From positions 78,170 through 142,169 of the forward strand of contig CAWIBR010000004.1 of assembly GCA_963834425.1 (NCBI GenBank): a stretch of DNA of 64,000 bases, in the 5' to 3' direction. Both the position numbers and the translations under genes were made by a program. The stretch comes from CAVURS01 sp963834425. GTDB lineage: Bacteria; Actinomycetota; Actinomycetes; Actinomycetales; CAVURS01. Positions 35,766 through 45,535 of the stretch are shown here, in pieces (the first letter of the stretch is position 1; every line of letters starts with the position of its first letter). The notes under the pieces are model-generated. The model worked only from the letters and a program-made list of their open reading frames with translations, was not told the DNA's origin and did not search any database.

Positions 35766-36395
35766 TCAGTCGATGACGCGGGCCAGCACCTCGATGACGC
35801 CGGACCGCAGCTCGGCCGCGGCCGTCGGGTCACCGGCCAGATGCCGCCAGAGCGCCTGCTGGAAGAGCCCGTCGAAGATCGCGTACATGACCGGTGAGGT
35901 CACGGCGAGCCGGGCCTGACGCAGCTCGGCGTAGCGCGTTGCAATCCGCCAGATCATCCGCTCGAGGCTGTCGTCGATCGCGGCCACGTCGGACCGGAAC
36001 GACTCCTCGAAGAGTGACTGCGCCCTCAGGTCGTACCAGAGCCGGTGCAGGAGAGCGTCTTCGACCAGAGTCTGTTGCAGTGCAGCAATGAACCCAACTT
36101 CCAGCGCGCGCGGGGTCCGCGCCGTGGCGACGACCTCGTCGTACCGCTGCACGCAGTGCGCTTTGTACTGCCGCACGCAGTGCGTGATCAGGTCGACCTT
36201 GTCGGTGAAGTAGTAATGCAGGACGCCATGGGAGAACTCAGAGTTCTGGGCGATCTCGCGCAGGCTGGTCCGCGCGTAGCCGAGCTCGGACAGAGTCTGC
36301 AGTGCCGCGTCGGCCAACTGGGACCGTCGCTCGGCGAACTTGTCGACCTGCCGGCGCGAGATCCGCTCCGAGCGCTGGTCGCTGATGGTCGTCAC
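35766..36395 (-). CDS. TetR-family repressor
   Basis: 209 residues, GTG start. Helix-turn-helix in the first 60 residues: LADAALQTLSELGYARTSLR, EIAQNSEFSHGVLHYYFTDK; the rest is the TetR ligand domain with LWYDLRAQSLFEESFR and a final ARVID. It diverges from the SDR operon and a long operator-like dyad sits in between, so it probably represses that operon and itself and is released by a substrate or acyl-CoA-type ligand. Confidence 0.9.
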   Translation of the reverse strand: MTTISDQRSERISRRQVDKFAERRSQLADAALQTLSELGYARTSLREIAQNSEFSHGVLHYYFTDKVDLITHCVRQYKAHCVQRYDEVVATARTPRALEVGFIAALQQTLVEDALLHRLWYDLRAQSLFEESFRSDVAAIDDSLERMIWRIATRYAELRQARLAVTSPVMYAIFDGLFQQALWRHLAGDPTAAAELRSGVIEVLARVID

Positions 36396-36443
36396 GAGGC
36401 CGGAGTCTATCCCGGCCTCTGGACGAGCGGTCAGAATTTCTTT

Positions 36444-36475
36444 GACGAGTGTCCAAGAAAATCTTGACAGTCGTC
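36444..36475. promoter_or_regulatory. Probable TetR operator overlapping a -35 box
   Basis: Left arm GACGAGTGTCCAAGA (36444-36458), centre AAA, right arm TCTTGACAGTCGTC (36462-36475); the arms are complementary apart from one mismatch and one bulged base. The right arm contains TTGACA (36464-36469), a consensus -35 for the SDR operon, so a bound repressor would block RNA polymerase. About 77 bp separate it from the SDR start. Confidence 0.75.
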
Positions 36476-36551
36476 CAGGGACGCATCCAGGCTGTCACCC
36501 AGCAGCCCCGGGTGACCGCCACCGTCGTCGATTCCCTTGGAGGACAGTCGA

Positions 36552-37355
36552 ATGAGCGTGTTTGACCTCAACGGACGCACCGCGCTCGTCACCGGAGGAG
36601 CCCGCGGGCTCGGTGCCGGTATGGCGGCCGCCCTCGCGGCAGCGGGGGCGGCCGTGATGATCGGAGACCTCCTCGACGACGAGGGACAGAAGACCGCGGG
36701 TTCGCTCGGGGAGTCCGGAGGTCGGGCCGCCTTCACCCACCTGGATGTGACCGACGAGGCCAGCTGGGAGAGCGCCGTCTCGGCGACCGTGGCCGAGCTG
36801 GGCGGCCTGGACATCCTGGTCAACAACGCCGGCATCGAGATCTCCTCGCTGATCGCCGACATCGACCCGGCCGACCTGCGCAAGATGCTGGACGTCAACG
36901 TGGTCGGCACCGCCCTGGGGATCAAGCACGGGCTGCGGGCGATGCGCCCGGACGGCGCAGCCGGTAGCGGAGGCTCGATCATCAACATCGCCTCGGTCGC
37001 CGCGACCATCGCCTTCCCCGGCATCGCGGGCTACTCGGCGAGCAAGTCGGCGGTCGACCGGCTCACCCGGATCGCGGCCATGGAGTCCGGCAAGCTCGGC
37101 TACGGCGTGCGGGTCAACTGCGTCTACCCCGGGCTCGTGGCCACCGAGATGGGGGTCGGCCTGGCCAACGACATGGTCAGCCTGGGGCTCGCGGCCGACG
37201 TCCAGGAAGCCATCGGCGGCGTGGTCACGGCGACCCCGCTCGGCCGGCTCGGCGAGGTTCCTGACATGGCCGACGCGGTCGTCTTCCTGGCGTCCGATGC
37301 GGCTCGGTTCATCACCGGCGCCGGGCTGCCGGTCGACGGCGGGATGGGGATGTGA
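36552..37355 (+). CDS. Short-chain dehydrogenase/reductase (classical SDR)
   Basis: 267 residues. NAD(P) loop TALVTGGARGLGAGMAAAL, NNAG motif DILVNNAGIE, catalytic Ser and YxxxK in IINIASVAATIAFPGIAGYS followed by ASKSAVD. Start ATG 36552 with GGAGG eight bases upstream, better than an upstream in-frame alternative. Acidic residue after strand 2 (MIGDLLDDEG) suggests NAD(H). It begins an operon of three enzymes likely acting on an acyl or hydroxy-acid compound under TetR control. Stop overlaps the next gene as GTGA. Confidence 0.93.
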   Translation: MSVFDLNGRTALVTGGARGLGAGMAAALAAAGAAVMIGDLLDDEGQKTAGSLGESGGRAAFTHLDVTDEASWESAVSATVAELGGLDILVNNAGIEISSLIADIDPADLRKMLDVNVVGTALGIKHGLRAMRPDGAAGSGGSIINIASVAATIAFPGIAGYSASKSAVDRLTRIAAMESGKLGYGVRVNCVYPGLVATEMGVGLANDMVSLGLAADVQEAIGGVVTATPLGRLGEVPDMADAVVFLASDAARFITGAGLPVDGGMGM

Positions 37356-38491
37356 CCATGGCTTCCACCACCAAACCGGTTGTCGTCTATGGCGCTTCGG
37401 GCTACACCGGCCGCCTGGTCTGCGAGTACCTCCGCGAGTACGGCGTGCCCTTCACCGCCGCCGGGCGCAGCGCGGACCGGATCCGGTCATCGATGGAGAC
37501 CAACGTCTCCGGCATCGAGACCGCGGATTACGAGGTCGCCGAGGTCACCCACGATGTCGGTTCGTTGACCGACCTGTTCAGCGGCGCATCGGTCGTGCTC
37601 AACACGGTCGGGCCGTTCAGCCAGTTCGGTCCGGAGGTGGTCCAGGCCGCGCTGGCAGCCGGGTGTCACTACACCGACACCACGGGCGAGCAGGACTGGC
37701 TGATGACCTGCGACGACAAGTACGGCGCGGACTTCGCCGCCGCCGGGCTGCTGCTCTCCCCCGGCATCGCGCAGATGTACACGACGAGCGAGATCGCCGC
37801 GCAGCTGTGCCTGGAGACGCCCGGCCTGGACACGCTCGATGTCGCGGTGTTCTGGGGTGGCAGCCCGACCATCGCCTCGACCCGCACCATCCTGGTCAAC
37901 GCCGCGACCTCGGCCGCGCACTACCTCGAGCACAACCAGTACGTGCCGTTCGACCCGGGCCAGGGCCTGGTGTCCCTCGTCGTCCCCGGGCAGCACGAGC
38001 TGGCCCTGTCGCTGCCGTGGGGCGGCATGTCGCACCCGGTCTGGTTCAAGCGTGACCCGCGGGTGGCCAACGTCAAGGCGCAGGGCGGGGTGTTCAACAC
38101 CGCGCTGATGAACGGCGTGCCGCAGATCGTGGCCGCTGCGCTCGAAGCGACCAAGGACATGAACGCCGAGGACCGCGACGCGGCCCTGACCGCCACCGCC
38201 GCGCAGGTGATGAACACCATGCCGCCGCGGGAGAACCCGCGGATCAACAAGTCGCTGGACTCCGTGCACGCCTCGGGACCGCTCGGGCGCGCGCACTGTG
38301 TCATCCACGGCAACCAGAACTACAAGCAGACCGGGCTGATGCAGGCCTACGCGGCGTACTCGTTGCTGCAGCAGGCACCCAAGCGAGTGGGCTTCGCCTC
38401 GGGCTGTCAGGCCCTCGGGCACCGCGAGCTGCTCGGCGTCCTGCGCAGCTTCGGTCTGGTCATGGAGCCGGTCCTGACGGTCCAACGGTGA
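37352..38491 (+). CDS. Saccharopine-dehydrogenase-like NAD(P)-binding protein
   Basis: 379 residues with a Rossmann start PVVVYGASGYTGRLVCEYL, the VVLNTVGPFSQFG strand-4 pattern and CHYTDTTGEQDW, features of the saccharopine dehydrogenase / trans-acting enoyl reductase superfamily of actinomycetes. Oxidoreductase role is likely; reaction and substrate are unknown. GTG 37352 is chosen for the GTGA coupling; ATG 37358 also fits. It lies between an SDR and an acyl-CoA ligase, consistent with a catabolic or lipid-modification pathway. Confidence 0.8.
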   Translation: MTMASTTKPVVVYGASGYTGRLVCEYLREYGVPFTAAGRSADRIRSSMETNVSGIETADYEVAEVTHDVGSLTDLFSGASVVLNTVGPFSQFGPEVVQAALAAGCHYTDTTGEQDWLMTCDDKYGADFAAAGLLLSPGIAQMYTTSEIAAQLCLETPGLDTLDVAVFWGGSPTIASTRTILVNAATSAAHYLEHNQYVPFDPGQGLVSLVVPGQHELALSLPWGGMSHPVWFKRDPRVANVKAQGGVFNTALMNGVPQIVAAALEATKDMNAEDRDAALTATAAQVMNTMPPRENPRINKSLDSVHASGPLGRAHCVIHGNQNYKQTGLMQAYAAYSLLQQAPKRVGFASGCQALGHRELLGVLRSFGLVMEPVLTVQR

Positions 38492-38519
38492 TCGTGATGA
38501 GTGGCGTAGGGGGCTGCTC

Positions 38520-40065
38520 ATGCGACTGACGGACTATCTGGACAAGGGCGCGTCCCTGGGGCGGGACGCGCCCTGTCTGCGGATGGGCGATGCGACGCTG
38601 TCGTACGGCGAGGTGCAGGCCCTCAGCAACCGGGTGGCCCACGCCCTGCAGCGGTCGGGGGTGCGGACCGGCGACAAGGTCGCGATCCTGTCGGCGAATG
38701 ACCCGATCGCCTTCAGCCTGCGTCTTCGGCATCGCCCGCGCGGGTGCGGTCTGGTGCCCGGTCAACCCCCGCAGCGAGGCGGCCGAAAACCGTGAGCTGC
38801 TCGACCTTTTCGACTGCTCGTGCCTGATCTACCAGAGCGCCTTCGAACCACTCGTCGCCCAGATCCGCGACCAGCTACCCAAGCTCACGACGCTGGTCTG
38901 CCTCGACGGCTCGAGCGAGAGAGCAACGTCGTTCGGCCAGTGGCTGGCCGGAGCGTCCGACTCGCCGTACAGCTCGGTGCTCGACGTGGAGCGGCCGGGC
39001 GACCTCGCCATGCTCGTCGGCACCGGGGGCACAACGGGTCGACCCAAGGGCGTGATGTTGACCGGGGGCAACCTCGAGACGATGTCGGCGATCACGTTGA
39101 TGAGCTACCCCTACGAGGGCCGGCCGGTCTATCTCGCGCTCGCGCCGTTGACCCATGCCGCCGGCGTGCTGTGCTTCCCGATCATGACCCTGGGCGGCTG
39201 CGTCGTCGTGATGCCGAAGCCCGACCTGGAGGAGTTCCTGCGGCTGGTGCCGGCCGAGGGCGTCACGCACACCTTCCTGCCGCCGACGCTGATCTACATG
39301 CTGCTGAGCCATCCGCTGACGCCGGGCACGGATTTCGGCTCGCTGCAATGCTTTTGGTACGGCGCGGCCCCGATCTCGCCCGCAAAGCTCGAGGAGGCCA
39401 TCGGGGCGTTCGGGCCGGTCATGGCGCAGCTCTTCGGCCAGAGCGAGGCGCCCATGATGATTTCGACGATGGCCCCACGAGACCACTTCGCCGAGGACGG
39501 CAGCGTTGCCCGCCAACGGCTCTCGTCGGCCGGACGACCCGCGCCGCTGGTGACGGTCGCCGTGATGGACGACCAGGGCCGGCTGCTCGACGCCGGCGAG
39601 CGCGGTGAGATCGTGGTGCGCAGCTCGCTGGTCATGGCCGGCTACTACAAGAACCCCGAGGCCACGGACGAGGCGTCCCGGTACGGCTGGCATCACACCG
39701 GCGACATCGGCTACCTGGACGACGACAACTACCTCTTCATCGTCGACCGGGCCAAGGACATGATCATCACGGGCGGCTTCAACGTCTACTCGATCGAGGT
39801 CGAGCAGGCCCTGTTGGCGCACCCCGACATCCAGGACTGCGCCGTCGTCGGGCTGCCGGACGAGAAGTGGGGCGAGCGGATCACGGCCGTGCTCCAGGTC
39901 CGCGACGGCCGGACCGTCGAGGCCGCCGACGTACAAGCGTTCGTGAAGTCGCGGATCGGCAGCGTCAAGACGCCCAAGCAGGTCGAGATCTGGCCCGACC
40001 TGCCACGCTCCAAGGTCGGCAAGGTGCTCAAGGCCGAGATCAAGGCCACCCTGCTCCAGCCCTGA
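38520..40065 (+). CDS. AMP-dependent acyl-CoA synthetase/ligase, one frameshift
   Basis: About 514 residues after repair. P-loop VGTGGTTGRPKGVMLT (A3), AMP-binding GQSEAPM (A5), YYKNPEAT..., GYGWHHTGDIGYLDDDNYL (A7), VDRAKDMIITGGFNVYS (A8) and the C-terminal catalytic lysine in RSKVGKVLKAEIK (A10) are all present. The frame breaks at about 38719-38725; one extra base in GCCTGCG joins ILSANDPIAFS to CVFGIARAGAVW. The enzyme should activate a carboxylic acid through an acyl-AMP to its CoA thioester, as the entry step of the pathway of the two upstream dehydrogenases. Confidence 0.9.
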
Positions 40066-40072
40066 CCCGCGC

Positions 40073-40157
40073 TTTGGCCGTCGAAACCGGACTCCGTGCC
40101 CGAAATATCCCCCGCCCAACCCGGATTCGACGGCCAAACCCGGAGTCGACGGCCACG
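40073..40157. repeat. Inverted repeat followed by a 19-bp direct copy of its right arm
   Basis: TTTGGCCGTCGAA-A-CCGG (40073-40090) pairs with CCGG-A-TTCGACGGCCAAA (40121-40138), one mismatch, 30-base loop. Directly after, CCCGGAGTCGACGGCCACG (40139-40157) repeats the right arm plus one base (CCCGGATTCGACGGCCAAA, 40120-40138) with three differences. It lies after the ligase stop. No coding. Confidence 0.8.
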
Positions 40158-40180
40158 ACAAGCAGGCGGGGGACGACGAA

Positions 40181-40215
40181 GGGCCCGGCCACGCGGGATT
40201 CGCGTGACCGGGCCC
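40181..40215. terminator. Bidirectional hairpin terminator between ligase and clpC
   Basis: GGGCCCGG-C-CACGCG (40181-40195), loop GGATT, CGCGTG-A-CCGGGCCC (40201-40215): 14 paired bases with one mismatch. It lies between two convergent genes, 116 bp after the ligase stop and 26 bp after the clpC stop. Like many actinomycete terminators it has no U-run. Confidence 0.8.
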
Positions 40216-40240
40216 CTGTCGCTAGCGGGTACGGCGGGTG

Positions 40241-42804
40241 TTACTCGGCGGCGGCTGCTGCTGCTCCGCCGTCGGTCGGGTCCACCGGACCGGGCTCGGC
40301 CGGACCGCTGGCCACCGCAGCCTCGACCGCCGGGGCGTCCGGGATCGTGGCCTTCGGGCTGCCGACGAAGGTGAACTGCGCGTCCTTCTCGGCCCCGTCG
40401 GTGTCGACCAGCACGATCGAGCCCGGCTTGAGCTCGCCGTAGAGGATCTTCTCCGACAGCACGTCCTCGACGTCGCGCTGGATGGTGCGACGCAGCGGCC
40501 GGGCCCCGAGGACGGGGTCGTAGCCCTTGGTCGCGAGCAGGACCTTCGCGGCGGGCGTGAGCTCGATGCCCATGTCCTTGTCGCGCAGGCGCTCGTCCAG
40601 CTTGGCGAGCATGAGGTCGACGATCTCGATGATCTCCTCTTGGGTCAGCTGCGGGAAGACGATGGTGTCGTCCACGCGGTTGAGGAACTCCGGGCGGAAG
40701 TGCTGCTTGAGCTCGTCGATCACGCGGTTCTTCATCCGCTCGTAGCCGCTCTTGGTGTCCGCGCCCGACGCGAAGCCGAGGCTCTGACCCTTGGCGATGT
40801 CCCTCGTGCCGAGGTTCGTCGTCATGATGATCACGGTGTTCTTGAAGTCCACCGAACGGCCCTGGCTGTCGGTCAGGCGACCGTCCTCCAGGATCTGCAG
40901 CAGCGAGTTGAAGATGTCCGGGTGGGCCTTCTCGACCTCGTCGAACAGGACCACCGAGAACGGCTTGCGCCGCACCTTCTCGGTCAGCTGGCCGCCCTCC
41001 TCGTAGCCGACGTAGCCGGGAGGCGAGCCGAACAGCCGCGAGACGGTGTGCTTCTCGGAGAACTCGCTCATGTCGAGCTGGATCAGCGAGTCCTCGTCGC
41101 CGAACAGGAACTCCGCGAGCGCCTTGGCCAGCTCGGTCTTACCGACACCGGTCGGGCCGGCGAAGATGAACGAGCCACCGGGACGCTTGGGGTCCTTCAA
41201 CCCCGCACGAGTACGGCGGATGGCCTGCGAGAGCGCCTTGATCGCGTCGTTCTGGCCGACGATCCGCTTGTGCAGCTCGTCCTCCATGCGCAGCAGCCGG
41301 GCGGACTCCTCCTCGGTCAGCTTGAAGACCGGGATGCCCGTGGCCGTGGCCAGGACCTCCGCGATGAGCTCCTCGTTGACCTCGGCGACGATGTCCATGT
41401 CGCCGGCCTTCCACTGCTTCTCGCGGTCGGCCTTCTCACCGAGCAGGCGCTTCTCGGCATCGCGCAGCGACGCGGCCTTCTCGAAGTCCTGCGCGTCGAT
41501 CGCCGACTCCTTCTCGCGACGCGTGTGCGCGATCCGCTCGTCGAACTCGCGCAGGTCCGGCGGCGCCGTCATCCGGCGGATCCGCAGTCGGGCGCCGGCC
41601 TCGTCGATCAGGTCGATCGCCTTGTCCGGCAGGAACCGGTCGTTGACGTAGCGGTCGGCCAGCGTGGCCGCGCTCACCAGCGCCGCGTCCGTGATGGACA
41701 CCCGGTGGTGCGCCTCGTAGCGGTCGCGCAGACCCTTGAGGATCTCGATCGTGTGCGCCAGCGTCGGCTCGGCCACCTGGATCGGCTGGAACCGGCGCTC
41801 GAGCGCGGCGTCCTTCTCGACGTACTTGCGGTACTCGTCGAGGGTCGTCGCACCGATCGTCTGCAGCTCACCGCGGGCCAGCATCGGCTTGAGGATGCTC
41901 GCCGCGTCGATCGCGCCCTCGGCGGCGCCCGCGCCGACGAGCGTGTGCATCTCGTCGATGAACAGGATGATGTCGCCGCGGGTGCGGATCTCCTTGAGGA
42001 CCTTCTTCAGCCGCTCCTCGAAGTCACCGCGGTAGCGGCTGCCGGCCACCAGCGCGCCGAGGTCGAGCGTGTAGAGCTGCTTGTCCTTCAGCGTCTCCGG
42101 CACCTCGCCCTTGACGATGGCCTGCGAGAGGCCCTCGACGACGGCGGTCTTGCCGACGCCGGGCTCCCCGATGAGGACCGGGTTGTTCTTGGTCCGGCGG
42201 GACAGGACCTGCATGACCCGCTCGATCTCCTTCTCGCGCCCGATGACCGGGTCGAGCTTGCCCTCGCGGGCGGCCTGGGTCAGGTTGCGGCCGAACTGGT
42301 CGAGCACCAGCGAGCCGGACGGGCTGCCCTCGGCCGGGCCGCCGGCGGTCTGCGGCTCCTTGCCCTGGTAGCCGGACAGCAGCTGGATGACCTGCTGGCG
42401 GACCCGGTTGAGGTCGGCGCCGAGCTTGACCAGCACCTGGGCCGCGACACCTTCGCCCTCACGGATCAGGCCGAGCAGGATGTGCTCGGTGCCGATGTAG
42501 TTGTGGCCCAGCTGCAGCGCCTCGCGCAGGCTCAGCTCGAGGACCTTCTTGGCCCGCGGGCGTGAAGGGGATGTGGCCGGACGGGCGCGTTCTGGCCCTG
42601 GCCGATGATCTCCTGCACCTGCTCGCGGACGGCATCCAGCGAGATGCCGAGGCTCTCCAGAGCCTTGGCGGCGACGCCTTCGCCCTCGTGGATCAGCCCG
42701 AGCAGGATGTGCTCGGTGCCGATGTAGTTGTGGTTGAGCATCCGGGCCTCTTCTTGCGCCAGGACGACAACCCGTCGGGCTCGGTCGGTGAATCTCTCGA
42801 ACAT
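40241..42804 (-). CDS. clpC: Clp protease ATP-binding subunit ClpC, two single-base shifts
   Basis: Unfoldase that feeds ClpP. About 853 residues. N-domain double repeat (FERFTDRARRVVVLAQEEAR, LNHNYIGTEHILLGL and again LREALQLGHNYIGTEHILLG), D1 Walker A IGEPGVGKTAV, Walker B LFIDEMHTL, the UVR middle domain (DFEKAASLRDAEKRL), D2 Walker A GPTGVGKTEL and the ClpP-binding LGF loop QSLGFA. The extension after residue 820 is Ala/Pro/Glu-rich. The frame breaks at about 42560-42585: removing one base from CCC and one near GCGG restores QNAP-S-GHIPFTPRAKKVLEL. A ClgR-like box is upstream. Confidence 0.95.
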
Positions 42805-42927
42805 GCTGCGCGCTCCTCGCCGGGGCGGCCGTTCGGGTGAGGACTGCCCTCACCCGTCTGGGCCAACTTCGATGCTATCTGCCGTAGCCAACTACCTCCT
42901 CGGCACGACTGTTCCGTTACCTGAGGC

Positions 42928-42945
42928 CGTTCGCCTGCGGCGTAC
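42928..42945. promoter_or_regulatory. ClgR-like operator upstream of clpC
   Basis: CGTTCGCCTGCGGCGTAC fits the published ClgR consensus WNNWCGCYNANRGCGWWS at 16 of 18 positions; core CGC-N5-GCG is exact. It lies 124 bp before the clpC start. ClgR activates clpC and clpP genes in corynebacteria and streptomycetes. clgR itself is not in the window. Confidence 0.65.
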
Positions 42946-42987
42946 CAGCTTGTTCGCCGGCGGGTCCGCCCGCGGTAGGCCCGTCGG

Positions 42988-44227
42988 ATGAACCTCAGGA
43001 AGCGCCCTCGGGCGGCCGACTCTGTGTGTTATGCGCCGTCCAGGCGGGGCGCGCGCTCGACCAAGCGGACACGCCTCAAGGTTGGCGGCAAGTTCTTCCT
43101 TGCCGTCGGAATCGTGCTGCTCGCCATGCTCGGCGTGACCGCCAGCGGCGCCTTCGGGCTGGCCCGGATGAAGACCCAGGTCAACCAGCCTGTACGACGA
43201 CAACATCGTCACCTGCCAGGCGACGACCGGTCTCGAGCTCGCCCTCGACCACGTGGAGAAGGCGGCGCTGGAGCAGATCGCGACCATCGACCCGGCCCGG
43301 CAGGCCACGCTGGATCGGCAGCTCGACGAGAAGCTGATCCCGCGACGTCGGGCAACGCTGATACCGGGTGGAGCAGCTGATCGCCACGCGACCCGCGATG
43401 CCCCGGCAGCGGATCGGCGCCATCCGGCGTGGACTTCGACCAGTACCTCGCCCTGCGGCGGGCCGGCGACTACTACGCGGCGGTGGCGAGGACGCCCGGA
43501 CTCGGTCGTCGCGGCCAGGACCGCCGACCCTGTTCGGGCAGATGAATCGGCGTCGCCGAGGTCCTGCGCGAGGTCGAGGTGCGGGAGGCCAAGGCAGCCG
43601 ACCGGTCGGCCGAGCGGACCTACCAGTCGACCCTGCGTCAGGCTGGTCGTGGGCTCCGCGGCCTCCCTGCTCGTTGGGCTCGGCGTGGTGCTGCTGCTCA
43701 TCCGCAGCCTGGTGCCGCGGATCCGCAGCTACTCCCTCTTCGCCGGCCAGATCGCGTCCGGGGCCGGACGCCGACCAGCTCACGGTCCGGGCGGAACGAC
43801 GAGCTGTCCGACCTCGGGCTGGCGCTCAACGACATGGTGGCTGCCCGGGAGCAGCTCCGCTCGGACGAGGGCGCGCAGACCGAGTTCATCGAGACCCTGC
43901 AGGCCACCGCCTCCGAGGACGAGGCCCACAGCCTGCTCAAGCGGCACATCGAGCGCTCGCTGCCCGGCAGCGGGGTGACCGTCCTGACCCGCAACAACAG
44001 CGGCAACCGGCTCGAAGCAGCGACCGACCCGGGCGAGGGCGACCCGCTCGGCGGTCCGGCTGGTCGGCGCCGAGCCGCGCGCCTGCCTGGCCGTGCGGCT
44101 GGGCCGGCCCCACAGGGAGGGCAACGCGAGCCAGCTGCTCGAGTGCTCGGTCTGCGTGGCCGGCGCCCAGCGGACCACCTGCGAGCCGCTCCTGGTCAGC
44201 CAACACGCGCGCTCGGCGGATCGATGA
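42988..44227 (+). pseudogene. Membrane sensor protein with GAF-like domain, C-terminus missing, multiple frameshifts
   Basis: Recognisable order: basic lead; TM1 (KFFLAVGIVLLAMLGVTASG); extracellular helical sensor (ALDHVEKAALEQIATID, REVEVREAKAADRSAERTYQ); TM2 (GSAASLLVGLGVVLLLIRSL); HAMP-type linker (SDLGLALNDMVAAREQLRSD); a GAF-like part (TEFIETLQATASEDEAHSLL, ACLAVRLGRPHREG, CSVC...TCEPLLV). In relatives a GGDEF domain follows; here the protein stops after TCEPLLVSQHARSADR. At least five shifts between 43190 and 44060. The truncation coincides with a change in sequence character and may be an assembly artefact. Confidence 0.7.
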
Positions 44228-44395
44228 ATTCGTCGCGATGCTTCCGCGAGGTGAAACCATCCATCCGCAGCCATCGTCACGGCCGAAGTAGCCCGCACCA
44301 ATTCGCGCTCCGCTGAAGCAGTCGGCCCCCGGCTACCGATCTGCCGTGATGGGTGCCTCGACGGCCGCCGTGTGGTCGGGCAATCTGTCGCACGT

Positions 44396-45448
44396 GTGAG
44401 ATGGTTGGTCGGCGTCGCGGTCGTAATCGCTTTGGCGGCGTGTTCCAGCAACAGTGGTCATGATGTCGCCGGTTCCTCGACGGCGCACGACGAGCGCGCC
44501 CGCGTCGCCAGCTGCGTTTCTGAGCCTGGCCAGCGGCGGGGATGGGCGCACTCTCGTCGAGTGGCGATCGAACGGTCAGCGTTTGCGCACGGTGCGCCTC
44601 GGCGCGGCGCTGAACTGTTGCGTGTCGCTGTCGCCCAACGGCACACGACTGCTCGTGTCGGATGACGATGATCAAATCCTCGATTTCCGCGGCAACGTCC
44701 TCACCCGCGGGTTGACGGTCGACGGCATCTGGGCGGACGACAGTCAGCATCTCGCGCGCTGCGACCGCACTCGCCGAGCCACCGCGCGTTTCCAGAGGTG
44801 CCGCCGATCTTCTGCTCATCGACCCGGGACATGGCGCGCACGACGTCGCGGAGGTGTCCAATAGGCCCCGAAAGCGGACCCGAACTCTTGCGGTGCAGCA
44901 TCACAGAAGGGAACGCGCTCATCGCCGAGACAACATTCGGCCAGGCACGCGGAGTCATCCAGGTAGATCTTCACACCGGCGCGGCAACGAGACCGCGGTG
45001 GGCGCACCTCGGCGGCCGCGTCCAGTCGCTCGTCGCTGTTTCCGGGAACGGTCGCTATGCACTCGAGCTCGTGCTGGTTCCGCACTCATCAGCCCCGCAT
45101 GGTCAGATCGTCGACACGAACACTGGTGCCGTAGTGGCACACACATACGGGCAGCCGGAGGGTCTGTCCTGGGACGGCCACGTCGTGCTCGAAGAAGACC
45201 CTCCAAGGCTCCAACTGCGGCTGACGGATTGGCGGACCCACGCGACGCTGTGGAGCGGGCATGCGGCCTCAACCGGCAAGCCATTCCCGGTGGAACAGGC
45301 GGCTATCGCGACGCTCCCAAATAGCGATGACGTGGCACTCGTTGTCACACCGATCCCGCCACGCCCGCAACAGTTGTCGACCTTGTGGCTCATCGTCGGC
45401 AAACGAGCGACACGCCTATCCCAAACAACGCGCTGCTGCGTCAGCTGA
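44396..45448 (+). CDS. Beta-propeller-type lipoprotein, several frameshifts
   Basis: Product about 350 residues when joined. GTG 44396 begins VRWLVGVAVVIALAACSSNS, a lipoprotein signal with cleavage before the Cys. Then WD40-like strands: FLSLASGGDGRTLVEWRSNG, CCVSLSPNGTRLLVSDDDDQ, GRVQSLVAVSGNGRYALELV, WDGHVVLEEDPPRLQLRLTD. Shifts at about 44500, 44760-44800 and 44870. The repeated 'S-x-NG-x' turn is typical of propeller blades. Function unknown. It is lower in GC than its neighbours. Confidence 0.6.
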
Positions 45449-45535
45449 CGCAAACGACCTGACGCAGCCATGACTACCGTGATGCATGCGTTGCTCTCTG
45501 AACCGCCGGCCGTCATTGGAGCTCGCACAGTGTGC

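Noticed and set aside
42280..42800. Repeated LNHNYIGTEHILLGLI-type sequence in clpC as an assembly duplication
   Set aside because: The ClpC N-domain naturally consists of two such repeats; both copies are in their expected places.
44219..44232. Adjacent ATCGAT and GAATTC sites as a cloning or adaptor junction
   Set aside because: Two six-base sites side by side can occur by chance and no vector sequence follows; only the truncation itself is used as junction evidence.
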